A DNA stretch of 11,436 bases, from contig DGBF01000082.1 in assembly GCA_002384725.1 (NCBI GenBank), positions 18,977 through 30,412 of the forward strand, given 5' to 3'. Below, in pieces: positions 1 through 6,930 of this stretch. Position 1 is the stretch's first letter, and each line of letters opens with the position of its first letter. The notes below the pieces were generated by a model that saw nothing but the letters and a program-made list of their open reading frames with translations, had not been told where the DNA came from and ran no database searches. The translations under genes were made by a program, and so were the position numbers. This DNA is from Flavobacteriales bacterium UBA4011 (GTDB taxonomy: Bacteria > Bacteroidota > Bacteroidia > Flavobacteriales_D > Crocinitomicaceae).

Positions 1-313
1 CTGGTTCTGGTTCTGGAGCCTTTAAAGGTTCCGTTTCCTTTTCTACTGGAGCAGGTTCAGCCTCGGCACGTTGATCTCGAAGAGAAACCGTTTCTTTTTT
101 TTCTCGCGTTGGAATTACTTGCTTTGTTTTTTCTTTCAAAGCTGAATCTGCAGCAAATTCTGTACATAGCATCTCGAAATGATCTGGTGCTAATTTGGTA
201 TTTGGATTAGAATCAATATTGATTCCATTGGATTCCAAATACTCCACTAAATTCTGGATCCCTACATTGAGTTCACCTGCTGCTTTTCCTAATCTTGTTG
301 GTCTTACCGCCAT
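1..313 (-). CDS. infB: Translation initiation factor IF-2, N-terminal part (partial)
   Basis: The window holds only the first 104 codons; the gene runs off the left edge. The product is the GTPase that places initiator tRNA on the 30S subunit and promotes subunit joining. The GTPase domain itself is not in view. What is seen is the N-terminal domain: it begins MAVRPTRLGKAAGELNVG and continues with VEYLESNGI, matching the IF-2 N-terminal helix-turn-helix-like module (R-L-x-K-x-A-x-E-L-N, then x-Y-L-x-x-x-G). From about residue 65 it becomes a charged linker rich in Lys, Glu and Pro, as is typical upstream of the IF-2 G domain. The ATG at 313 is chosen because the conserved module starts directly there. 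It lies downstream of nusA on the same strand, the classic rimP-nusA-infB order, but 308 bases away and with its own promoter. Confidence 0.9.
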   Translation of the reverse strand, partial: MAVRPTRLGKAAGELNVGIQNLVEYLESNGINIDSNPNTKLAPDHFEMLCTEFAADSALKEKTKQVIPTREKKETVSLRDQRAEAEPAPVEKETEPLKAPEPEP

Positions 314-363
314 AAATAATTCTGCGCTCTTTTTTATTTTTGAAAACCCTAAATTTTCGGATA

Positions 364-395
364 CAAATGTAAGTTTTATTACTTAAAATCGTAAA
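364..395 (-). promoter_or_regulatory. Predicted promoter of infB
   Basis: On the minus strand TTTAC (395-391), a 19-base spacer and TACATTTG (371-364) fit the Bacteroidota promoter form TTTG / 19 / TAnnTTTG, with a perfect -7 box and one mismatch in the -33 box. Transcription would start near 357, giving a leader of about 43 bases before the infB ATG. The spacing is the same as in the promoter found before rimP. Suggests infB can be transcribed apart from rimP-nusA. Confidence 0.6.
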
Positions 396-404
396 CAATC
401 TATC

Positions 405-607
405 CTACATCTTGAATGATTGAAAAAAGTCAAAGTCGCGAAACCCTTTTTGTCTTTCATTCAGACCTAAAAATACTATCTTTTTTTTCTTTTCAGGATT
501 TCCATTCTTCAAAAACTCAATGTTTTCGCTGATTGGCTTCCCAAAATGAAAAGTAAAATGGAAACTCCCTTGGCTTTTTTTTCATTAGAACCAGATGGGA
601 ATTCCAA
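405..607 (-). pseudogene. Possible small frame-broken ORF between nusA and infB
   Basis: The 308 bases between nusA and infB contain no intact gene of normal size. On the minus strand, starting just after the nusA stop (possible TTG at 607), one frame reads LEFPSGSNEKK up to a run of eight A (complement of T575-582). The frame one base back then stays open from 581 to a TAG at 405-407, with a composition that looks coding (for example GKPISENIEFLKNG and VFLGLNERQKGF). Joining the two by a -1 shift at the A run gives about 67 residues. There is no ATG for the joined frame, and I do not recognise the product. It may be a decayed gene, a gene read through slippage, a base error in the A run, or chance. 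The infB promoter overlaps the region just past its end. Confidence 0.3.
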
Positions 608-621
608 ATATTCAATTCTTA

Positions 622-1857
622 TTATTCGAACTCTGAACGAAGAATTTTCATTACTTCTTCCACTGTTTCTTGCTCTAAATCTGTTCGTTTCACGACATCT
701 TCAACTGAAATTTCCAATACTGCTTTCGCTGTATCACATCCAATTGCTTTCAATTCGTCGATGATCCAGCTATCGATTTCATCAGAGAATTCTTCCAAAT
801 CCACATCTTCGATATCTACTTCACCATCTCTGTAGACGTCTAATTCGTATCCGCAAAGTTTTCCGGCCAATTTAATGTTGTGTCCACCACGACCAATTGC
901 CAATGAAACTTGGTCTGGCTTCAAGAATACTTTTGCTCTTCCTTCTTCTTCCGAAATTTCGATAGACGTTATTTTTGCTGGAGACAAGGCTCTTGCGATC
1001 AACAATTGAGGATTTGCCGTGTAATTGATAACGTCGATGTTTTCGTTTTTCAACTCACGGACGATTCCGTGAATACGAGAACCTTTCATTCCAACGCATG
1101 CTCCAACTGGATCAACTCTGTCATCGTATGATTCTACGGCAACTTTCGCTCTTTCTCCTGGCTCTCGAACAATTTTCTTGATAGTAATCAAACCGTCAAA
1201 TACTTCAGGAACTTCCAATTCGAACAAACGCTCCAAAAATTCTGGCGCTGTGCGAGAAAGAATAATCACTGGACTGCTGTTTCGCATGTCGACTTTCGCA
1301 ACAACTGTCCGAACTGATTCTCCTTTTTTGAAATAATCTGAAGGTATTTGCTCCGATTTCGGCAACAACAATTCGTTTCCTTCGTCATCCAAAATCAAAA
1401 TCTCTTTCTTCCAAACTTGGTATACTTCCCCCGTAACGATTTCACCTATACGCTCTTTGTACAATTTATACAAGTTGTCTTTCTCCAACTCCATGATGCG
1501 AGAAATCAAGTTTTGACGCAAAGAAAGAACGTTACGACGCCCAAAATCACCGAATTTAAATTCTTCTGTTACTTCTTCCCCAATTTCGAAATCTGGCTCC
1601 ACTTTAATAGCATCAGAGTAAGCGATTTCCGTATTCGGATCTTCTACTTCTCCATCATCAACGATTTCTTTGTTCAAGAAAATCTGAACATCACCTTTAT
1701 CAATGTTTACAACGATATCGATGTGCTCATCTGTGTTGAATTTTTTCTTCAACATTGCACGAAAAACGTCCTCTAGAACGCTCTGCATTGTTTGCTTGTC
1801 TATGTTTTTTAACTCCTTAAACTCCGAAAACGAGTCAACTAATTCCAAACTATCCAT
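622..1857 (-). CDS. nusA: Transcription termination/antitermination factor NusA
   Basis: The 411-residue product binds RNA polymerase and nascent RNA and modulates pausing, intrinsic termination and rRNA antitermination. Domains in order: N-terminal RNA polymerase-binding domain (about 1-128); S1 domain (about 136-200, starting GEIVTGEVYQV); KH1 with the loop VGACVGMKGSRI near 251-261; KH2 with LAIGRGGHNIKLAG near 319-332; then an acidic linker and one helix-hairpin-helix-like C-terminal segment (about 360-411). The length is that of Bacteroidota NusA, which lacks the second E. coli acidic repeat. The ATG at 1857 lies 6 bases after the rimP stop, so the two are almost certainly one operon. 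No clear terminator follows the gene. The upstream rimP leader hairpin is a plausible target for NusA autocontrol (inference). Confidence 0.97.
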   Translation of the reverse strand: MDSLELVDSFSEFKELKNIDKQTMQSVLEDVFRAMLKKKFNTDEHIDIVVNIDKGDVQIFLNKEIVDDGEVEDPNTEIAYSDAIKVEPDFEIGEEVTEEFKFGDFGRRNVLSLRQNLISRIMELEKDNLYKLYKERIGEIVTGEVYQVWKKEILILDDEGNELLLPKSEQIPSDYFKKGESVRTVVAKVDMRNSSPVIILSRTAPEFLERLFELEVPEVFDGLITIKKIVREPGERAKVAVESYDDRVDPVGACVGMKGSRIHGIVRELKNENIDVINYTANPQLLIARALSPAKITSIEISEEEGRAKVFLKPDQVSLAIGRGGHNIKLAGKLCGYELDVYRDGEVDIEDVDLEEFSDEIDSWIIDELKAIGCDTAKAVLEISVEDVVKRTDLEQETVEEVMKILRSEFE

Positions 1858-1863
1858 GTTTGC

Positions 1864-2340
1864 TTATTTAAATGATATTACAATTTTTGTTTCCTTTATC
1901 TCACTCATCGGGAAATACTTCTCCTCGACAATATCTTGCTTTTTCTTTTTGCCTTCAATCTTGACGCGTTTCTCTTGGCGAATGGTTAAACCTTCTTTAT
2001 CGGCCTGAATCATTTCACCTTCTTCCACTGTCTTGTTGTTCAACTTCACCGTTACATTTCGACCTATGTTTTTAATAAACTGAGGTAAAACACGCAAAGG
2101 TTTGTCCAATCCCGCCGATGAAACATGCAATTCGAAATCTTGCTCTTCGCGATCCAAATTGTGCTCCACATTGCGAGAAACGGACATACAATCAACAATC
2201 GCTACGTTTCCATCATGCTTGTCTATTTCAACGTGTATGATGTTATTCGTGGTAATTTTCAATGACACAACGAACAAGCCGTTATCCAGCTCTGCGATGC
2301 GTTCATCTATTAATTCCGTTACTTTTTTCTTTGTAATCAT
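1864..2340 (-). CDS. rimP: Ribosome maturation factor RimP
   Basis: RimP (YhbC/DUF150 family) helps assemble the 30S ribosomal subunit. The 158-residue protein has the usual two-domain form: an N-terminal alpha/beta domain (about 1-85) that ends in the family signature LHVSSAGLDKPL at 71-82 (usual form EVSSPGLDRPL), then a C-terminal SH3-like domain (about 90-158) with KKKKQD in a basic loop. It is the first gene of rimP-nusA; nusA follows after 6 bases. The ATG at 2340 is preceded by only 8 bases (ATAGCCAA in the transcript) after a strong hairpin and U tract, so both transcription into the gene and ribosome access to the start may depend on that structure. Confidence 0.95.
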   Translation of the reverse strand: MITKKKVTELIDERIAELDNGLFVVSLKITTNNIIHVEIDKHDGNVAIVDCMSVSRNVEHNLDREEQDFELHVSSAGLDKPLRVLPQFIKNIGRNVTVKLNNKTVEEGEMIQADKEGLTIRQEKRVKIEGKKKKQDIVEEKYFPMSEIKETKIVISFK

Positions 2341-2348
2341 TTGGCTAT

Positions 2349-2377
2349 AAAAAGAGGGGACTCTCGTCCCCTCTTTT
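2349..2377 (-). promoter_or_regulatory. Terminator-like hairpin in the rimP-nusA leader (attenuator candidate)
   Basis: In the minus-strand transcript AAAAGAGGGGAC pairs perfectly with GTCCCCTCTTTT (12 bp) around a GAGA tetraloop, followed by U (five U in a row, 2353-2349), then eight bases, then the rimP ATG. GAGA is a GNRA loop only in the minus-strand RNA; the plus-strand loop is UCUC. The same GAGA loop closes the terminator after atpG. It lies downstream of the predicted promoter and leaves no room for another, so it is a leader structure. Alternatives: the terminator of the collapsed OmpA gene upstream, or a translation-blocking or mRNA-stabilising hairpin. Confidence 0.75.
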
Positions 2378-2402
2378 CTCTATTGTTATTAAATTGATAG
2401 TA

Positions 2403-2434
2403 CAAATATAATCCATTATTTACGATTATGCAAA
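2403..2434 (-). promoter_or_regulatory. Predicted promoter of rimP-nusA
   Basis: On the minus strand TTTGC (2434-2430), a 19-base spacer and TATATTTG (2410-2403) give a perfect match to the Bacteroidota TTTG / TAnnTTTG promoter. Transcription would begin near 2396, giving a leader of about 56 bases that contains the hairpin at 2349-2377. Confidence 0.75.
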
Positions 2435-2466
2435 CACATCCATTTTATTCGCTAAACAAGCAAGTA

Positions 2467-2944
2467 TTAATCCCTTTTATATACTCGGATCTCAACTCGT
2501 CTATTGAATTTTTTGTTTTCAACATTGTCGTTAGAAAGCATCGGTTTCAATTCTCCATAATAGCAAACTTCCCCCTGATCATAGTCTACACCAGCACCTT
2601 CGAATTTTCTACGAACAACTTCTGCTCGTTTTTAGACAAAATTAGGTTGTGATCCGCTGAACCGTCATTATCTGTATGACCAATAATCACGACTTTATCC
2701 TTTCCATCTCTCTCTAAATCATGCTTCTTCGTAAATTCTCTTAATTGAAGATCATACGCTTAATCCACTTGTATTTGTCCCGATATAAGTTGTAGAATTC
2801 AAAAAACACCAACGAACCAGTAATTGCGAATTTATTCATCGTATTGGCAATAAATGCAGGTTGGATATAAGAGCCCGTGTTGCCGTTAAAGTTATCTATT
2901 GAGAAGCCGCGTATATTGCTGCTGACTCCAAGTAACAAAAGCAC
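2467..2944 (-). pseudogene. Collapsed OmpA-family outer-membrane protein gene
   Basis: Two pieces of one former gene are seen. The 5' part (2944 down to about 2770) encodes a hydrophobic start LLLLGVSSNIRGFS resembling a signal peptide, then SYIQPAFIANTMNKFAITGSL, which recalls the start of DUF5723-type barrel proteins. The 3' part (about 2757-2467) encodes an OmpA C-terminal peptidoglycan-binding domain: VVIIGHTDNDGSADHN, then LSK, then RAEVVRRKFEGAGVD, and near the end NKKFNRRVEIRV with the usual N-x-x-x-R-x-V-E-I pattern. The frame breaks twice: near 2757-2765 at the join, and at the A run complementary to 2629-2633 (LSK to RAEV needs one more base). The large barrel expected between the two parts is absent, so an internal deletion is inferred. 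No ATG is present; a GTG lies at 2944. Its stop lies 33 bases upstream of the rimP promoter. Confidence 0.8.
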
Positions 2945-3078
2945 GTAAAGTAAATGTGAATGATAGTATTGTCTTATATATAATATTATTTCAAGCTAAA
3001 TTGGCATCTTATGCATGTTTTTCAGGAACTTATCGTATTTATAATAACCTTATTACAAACTTTTACGACATTTGTTGC

Positions 3079-3663
3079 ATGTTAGTTGAAATATTAGACA
3101 AAGTTGTCTCTACCCAATTGTTTGATCGAAAATTTGTGTGCGACCTTGCCGCCTGCAAAGGTGCTTGTTGCGTGCAAGGAGATTCTGGCGCGCCGCTGAC
3201 CTATGACGAAGTGGATCAATTAGAACAAGACTTGGATGAGTACCGTCCATATATGCGTCCTGAAGGAATTGCGGAAGTTGAAAAATCAGGTGTTTTCTAT
3301 ATCGACCAGGACAATGAACCAGTTACAGCGCTAATCAATGGGGGCGAATGTGCTTTCGTCTTTTTTGACGGAGACGGCACCGCAAAATGTGCAGTAGAAA
3401 AAGCATATACAGAAGGAAAGGCCAATTTCAAAAAGCCAATTTCTTGTCATTTATTTCCTATTCGAGTTAAGAAATTCGACAAAATGACGGCGCTGAATTA
3501 TAGCGAATGGGATGTTTGTGAACCCGCTTGTGCTTGTGGTGATAAATTGGATATTCCTGTATATCGTTTTTTGAAAGAGCCTATTCAACGTGCATTCGGT
3601 GAAGAGTTCTACAAAGAGTTGGACGTGGTGGGTAAATTGCTTCGAAATGAAAAATTAGATTAA
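3079..3663 (+). CDS. DUF3109 family cysteine-cluster protein
   Basis: A 194-residue cytoplasmic protein of the DUF3109 family, related to the YkgJ-like putative metal (zinc/iron) chelating proteins; the biochemical role is not known. Seen: VCDLAACKGACC, with Cys at 21, 26, 30 and 31, and further Cys at 91, 104, 123 (in KKPISCHLFPIRVKK), 147, 151 and 153. This is the family's conserved cysteine set and probably binds a metal or an Fe-S cluster (inference). The open frame extends upstream to 2956, but the added 41 residues look non-coding and family members begin near MLVEILDKVVS, so the ATG at 3079 is chosen. The last base of its TAA is the first base of the ATG of the next (decayed) membrane protein gene, which points to former translational coupling. 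No clear promoter was found in 2945-3078. Confidence 0.88.
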   Translation: MLVEILDKVVSTQLFDRKFVCDLAACKGACCVQGDSGAPLTYDEVDQLEQDLDEYRPYMRPEGIAEVEKSGVFYIDQDNEPVTALINGGECAFVFFDGDGTAKCAVEKAYTEGKANFKKPISCHLFPIRVKKFDKMTALNYSEWDVCEPACACGDKLDIPVYRFLKEPIQRAFGEEFYKELDVVGKLLRNEKLD

Positions 3664-4373
3664 TGGCCGAATTATCGGCATATATTTCTATCCTTTTTAT
3701 TCTTATAACATTCGTTACGCTTGGTCTGTTTTATTGGGTCCTGAAAAATTCATCTTCAGAAAAAACCTAAAGAAATTCCTTAAAAATATGGTTCGTTTTA
3801 TTGGGTTAGATGGTCGCCCAATTCATTTTGACAATTCAAGGTCTGTATGCTGATTTTTCGAATTCAATTCCTCCTAAAATTACATCATTCGGGATATTCC
3901 CACCTTTAGTAACTATGGCCCTTTTGTTCTTCACACGCTCAGGATGAATTTTTATCGACAGCCTACCATTAAAGCAGATTACCTATTTAAATGTGGTCAG
4001 AATCCCTGTCGAAATAGTCCTTTTCCTGCTCGCTTTTCACCAAACGCTTCATGTTATTATATCATTTGCAGGAATGAACTTCGATATACTTGCGGGTAAA
4101 ACATTACCGTTTATCGCCTTCTATGGCTTTGCAAAAACAAAAATAGGACGACCGTGGATTTTACTTTGGAATATTATCAGTTTGGGTCTTCTAATTATGA
4201 TTATCATTATTTCCATATTTGCGGCTCCCTCTCCCTTCCATAAAATCATTTTCGAAGATTCAGAATTCGCCATGTTATTTTTTCCGTTCAGTTGGCTGCC
4301 TAAATTTGTTGTTACAATCGTTCATTTCGTTAGTATTCATCAATTAATAAAAAGCAAAAAAATAAGCGAATAA
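3663..4373 (+). pseudogene. Polytopic membrane protein gene with three in-frame stop codons
   Basis: From the ATG at 3663 (overlapping the stop of the DUF3109 gene) one frame runs 237 codons to a TAA at 4371-4373 and is interrupted only by TAA (3768-3770, codon 36), TAG (3807-3809, codon 49) and TGA (3945-3947, codon 95). The translation between the stops is consistently membrane-like, with about seven hydrophobic stretches: residues about 5-27 (AYISILFILITFVTLGLFYW), 38-57, 77-90, 110-125, 140-158, 165-195 and 205-232, and a basic end KSKKISE. There is no frameshift, so the decay is by point mutation only. All three stops could arise by single G/C to A/T transitions (CAA to TAA, TGG to TAG or TGA). 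The remaining 3' frame (GTG at 3993) could still encode 126 residues, but probably is not a functional start. I do not recognise the family. Confidence 0.82.
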
Positions 4374-4387
4374 AAGCGACCTTTTTA

Positions 4388-4419
4388 TTCCGTATCCGTT
4401 AATGATATAGTATACGGAA
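4388..4419. terminator. Weak inverted repeat after the membrane-protein pseudogene
   Basis: TTCCGTAT (4388-4395) and ATACGGAA (4412-4419) form an 8-bp perfect stem with a 16-base loop, 14 bases past the pseudogene stop. No U tract follows in either direction, so a terminator role is uncertain; it could also be a binding site for a dimeric regulator ahead of the gene at 4477. Confidence 0.3.
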
Positions 4420-4446
4420 GATAGATTCACTCCTTTATTGTAATTT

Positions 4447-4454
4447 TATCTTTC
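4447..4454 (+). promoter_or_regulatory. Weak -7 box before the secreted protein gene
   Basis: TATCTTTC differs from TAnnTTTG in its last base and sits 22 bases before the ATG at 4477. No convincing -33 TTTG lies at the right distance. Placed only because a promoter is expected between the decayed gene and the signal-peptide protein. Confidence 0.25.
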
Positions 4455-4476
4455 AATTAAAAATAACACCTTACGA

Positions 4477-6861
4477 ATGAAATATCTTTTATTGACAATC
4501 CTTGCATTATTTAGTGCAGATTTATACAGTCAAAACCTCGTCCCCGATCCGGGATTTGAAAACTGGAATGGTACTTCTGGTTTCTATATGGCGCCCCTTT
4601 TCGATTGGAATACCGCGGCAAATACACCAGACCATCACCATCAATCTAATCCGATTGGGAATAACCTGACAAGTGCAGACCCCTCGCAGCCTTTATTGAA
4701 TAACGGGAATACGGGACACGGCGCTGTTTATGCAGGGCTGGGTTGTTTAGGAGCATATAAAGCAAACGGTAGTGGGGGAAACAGTGAGTGGGCTTCGACA
4801 TTATTGACATCCCCTTTAGAAAAAGATTCATGTTACAAAGTTTCATTCTACATCCAAAATAAGAAGAACCAAACTGCTTTTCCAATGGCAACGAGCAACT
4901 GGGGCGTATATTTTGGTAATTCTGCCACTACTGCGGCCCCGCAAAGTATAACATACGGTGCTTCAGGTCCTAATTGGGCTTCTTATCCACAAGTAATCGA
5001 CGGAATTTTATGGCAATACATTGAATTACACATTGTTCCTGATTTTGCCTATACCTATTTGAACATTGGTTATGTAGGTGATTGGTTGAACGGGAGCATG
5101 ATACAGTGGAGTACTTCTGGTTCAGTTGGATTTTATGTTTGGATTGATGAAGTAAGCGTTGAAAAAGTATCCGGGTGCTGTCCTACAGTAATTACGTCCG
5201 TTACGCATACGGATGAAACATGCAGTCAGAACAACGGAACTGTAATCGTAAATACAAATGGAGCGCCTGCTACTTTTACCTTGATTAATGTAATGACGGG
5301 AGCAACTGTTGCCACTAACACAACAGGTCTATTTACAGGACTTGATGTTGGGAAATATTTTGTGACAGTTGATGACGGAATTTGCTCTCAACCAACCGCC
5401 GTTCAAGAAATTATGGATGTTGGAACGCCACCAAATGCCGGAATAGATGGTGCCGTTACAGTTTGTGCAACAGGGGGAGTTACGAATTTATTTAATGCAC
5501 TTGGTGGTTCTCCTAATGCAGGAGGCACTTGGTCACCAGCTTTATCAAGTGGCACAGGTGCTTTCAATCCATCTGTTGACCTAGGAGGGGTTTATACGTA
5601 TAATGCGACAAACATTTGTTGGACAGCCTCAGCAACAGTTACAGTAACCATCACTACGACGCCTGATGCAACCATAACAGAAGCTGGACCATTTTGTACA
5701 GGAAGTCCTGCCGTAACTTTATCAGCCGCAACAGCTGGTGGAAATTGGTTTGGGAATGGAATTACGAGTTCGCCAGCTGGCACGTTTGATCCATCTTTAG
5801 CACCAGTTGGCAGTCATATAATTACTTATCTAATTCCAGGTTCTTGTTCAGCGTCAGATACGGTTTTATTGACGATACTGCCAATAGACGACGCTAGCTT
5901 TAGTTACTCTACAACGAATTATTGCAATACTGGCAACTCTGTGTTACCAGCTGTTACTGGAGATCCAGGCGGAACTTTTACGATGGTTCCATCAGGCACA
6001 ATAGGCGGCGCTACGGGTGAAGTAGACTTGGCTACATCAGGAGCTGGAACGTATACTATTTATTACACGACTAATGGTGCTTGTCCTGATATAGACTCTG
6101 CTACCATTCAAATTTCTACTCAAACTTCAGTTAATGTTACCCCTGCCGGACCTTTCTGTATCGATGCGGGTACACAACCTATTGTTGCTGATATCCCGGG
6201 TGGAACATGGACTGGAACAGACGTTAATGGTACTTCGGGTGTATTCAATCCAGCAGCGGCTGGTGTTGGAACATGGCAAATTATTTATACCGTTCCTGGA
6301 TTATGCGGTGATGCGGATACAATTCAAATTGTAGTAAACGGACTGCCAAATGCAGATGCAGGCATAGATCAAATGATTTATGAAGATTCAACGACTGTAA
6401 TTTCGGCTACGGGCGGACAAACATATGTATGGACACCGGGTAATGATTTAGGATGTGATTCATGTGCAACCACAAGTGCAACACCAACAGTCGCGACGAC
6501 CTTCACGGTTATGGTGACGGATATAAATGGTTGTGTGAGTTCAGATCAAATGCTGATTTCTTTGCTAAAGAATATTATTCCAGGTGCTTTGTACATTCCA
6601 AACGCGTTTACTCCTGATGGAGATGAGCACAATAACAATTTCCGTGTAACTGGAGAATCAATCAAGAAATTCCACATGGAAATCTATGACCGATGGGGAA
6701 ATAAAGTATTTGAAACAGAGGACTACACAAGCCATTGGGATGGAACGTATGGCGGCAAACCTTGTCCGCAAGGCGTTTATACCTATACGATTCGTTACGC
6801 ACATGATTTCGATACAGATGAAATCTTAACGAATACGGGACACGTAAACATTTTAAGATAA
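4477..6861 (+). CDS. Secreted multi-domain protein with type IX secretion (type B) C-terminal sorting domain
   Basis: A 794-residue exported protein. Residues 1-18 are a signal peptide (hydrophobic LLLTILALF, probable cleavage before QN). Residues 19-233 form a jelly-roll-like domain opening NLVPDPGFENW and ending WIDEVSVEKV, similar to carbohydrate-binding-like modules of Bacteroidota surface proteins. About 234-316 resembles an SprB-type repeat (TSVTHTDETCSQNNGTVIV ... GKYFVTVDDGICS). Then four Ig-like units of about 75 residues follow (317-394, 395-468, 469-549, 550-621), each with a Cys near the start and around GGTW or GNW, and a PKD-like unit (622-697, WTPGNDLGC, then TTFTVMVTDINGC). 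The C-terminus (about 704-794) is the CHU_C/gliding-motility domain: IPNAFTPDGDEHNNNF, then MEIYDRWGNKVFE, WDGTYGGK, CPQGVYTYTIRY and GHVNIL. Such domains route proteins through PorSS/T9SS to the surface. Role: probably adhesion or surface matrix; no enzyme motif is seen. Confidence 0.9.
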   Translation: MKYLLLTILALFSADLYSQNLVPDPGFENWNGTSGFYMAPLFDWNTAANTPDHHHQSNPIGNNLTSADPSQPLLNNGNTGHGAVYAGLGCLGAYKANGSGGNSEWASTLLTSPLEKDSCYKVSFYIQNKKNQTAFPMATSNWGVYFGNSATTAAPQSITYGASGPNWASYPQVIDGILWQYIELHIVPDFAYTYLNIGYVGDWLNGSMIQWSTSGSVGFYVWIDEVSVEKVSGCCPTVITSVTHTDETCSQNNGTVIVNTNGAPATFTLINVMTGATVATNTTGLFTGLDVGKYFVTVDDGICSQPTAVQEIMDVGTPPNAGIDGAVTVCATGGVTNLFNALGGSPNAGGTWSPALSSGTGAFNPSVDLGGVYTYNATNICWTASATVTVTITTTPDATITEAGPFCTGSPAVTLSAATAGGNWFGNGITSSPAGTFDPSLAPVGSHIITYLIPGSCSASDTVLLTILPIDDASFSYSTTNYCNTGNSVLPAVTGDPGGTFTMVPSGTIGGATGEVDLATSGAGTYTIYYTTNGACPDIDSATIQISTQTSVNVTPAGPFCIDAGTQPIVADIPGGTWTGTDVNGTSGVFNPAAAGVGTWQIIYTVPGLCGDADTIQIVVNGLPNADAGIDQMIYEDSTTVISATGGQTYVWTPGNDLGCDSCATTSATPTVATTFTVMVTDINGCVSSDQMLISLLKNIIPGALYIPNAFTPDGDEHNNNFRVTGESIKKFHMEIYDRWGNKVFETEDYTSHWDGTYGGKPCPQGVYTYTIRYAHDFDTDEILTNTGHVNILR

Positions 6862-6881
6862 GAAGTTGGAGTTAAGAAGGT

Positions 6882-6902
6882 GGAAGGCGGAAGGCGGAAG
6901 GC
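6882..6902. repeat. Three tandem copies of GGAAGGC
   Basis: Three exact 7-base copies lie in a purine-rich stretch between the convergent ends of the secreted protein gene and miaE. The rest of this 69-base gap shows no clear terminator hairpin. Confidence 0.85.
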
Positions 6903-6930
6903 ATTTAAGGTAAAGTTATTTTTTATTTCG

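Noticed and set aside
1348..2008. Plus-strand open frames opposite nusA and rimP
   Set aside because: They have low-quality composition and lie opposite clearly conserved genes; shadows of the true coding strand.
2349..2377. Hairpin as terminator for a plus-strand transcript
   Set aside because: No plus-strand gene lies upstream of it, and the GNRA loop occurs only in minus-strand RNA.
2428..2652. Plus-strand 74-residue open frame
   Set aside because: It lies opposite the OmpA domain remnant, whose minus-strand translation matches a known domain.
2956..3078. Longer start for the DUF3109 gene, adding 41 residues
   Set aside because: The extension is AT-rich, has no family resemblance, and lies in the divergent promoter space; the family start matches the ATG at 3079.
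3663..4373. Stop-codon read-through or genetic recoding of the membrane protein gene
   Set aside because: All three stop types occur in the frame, while other genes here end normally in TAA or TAG; plain decay is simpler.
2467..4419. The decay zone as a mobile element or genomic island
   Set aside because: No transposase, integrase, terminal repeats or target duplication could be found, and the former genes look like ordinary envelope genes.
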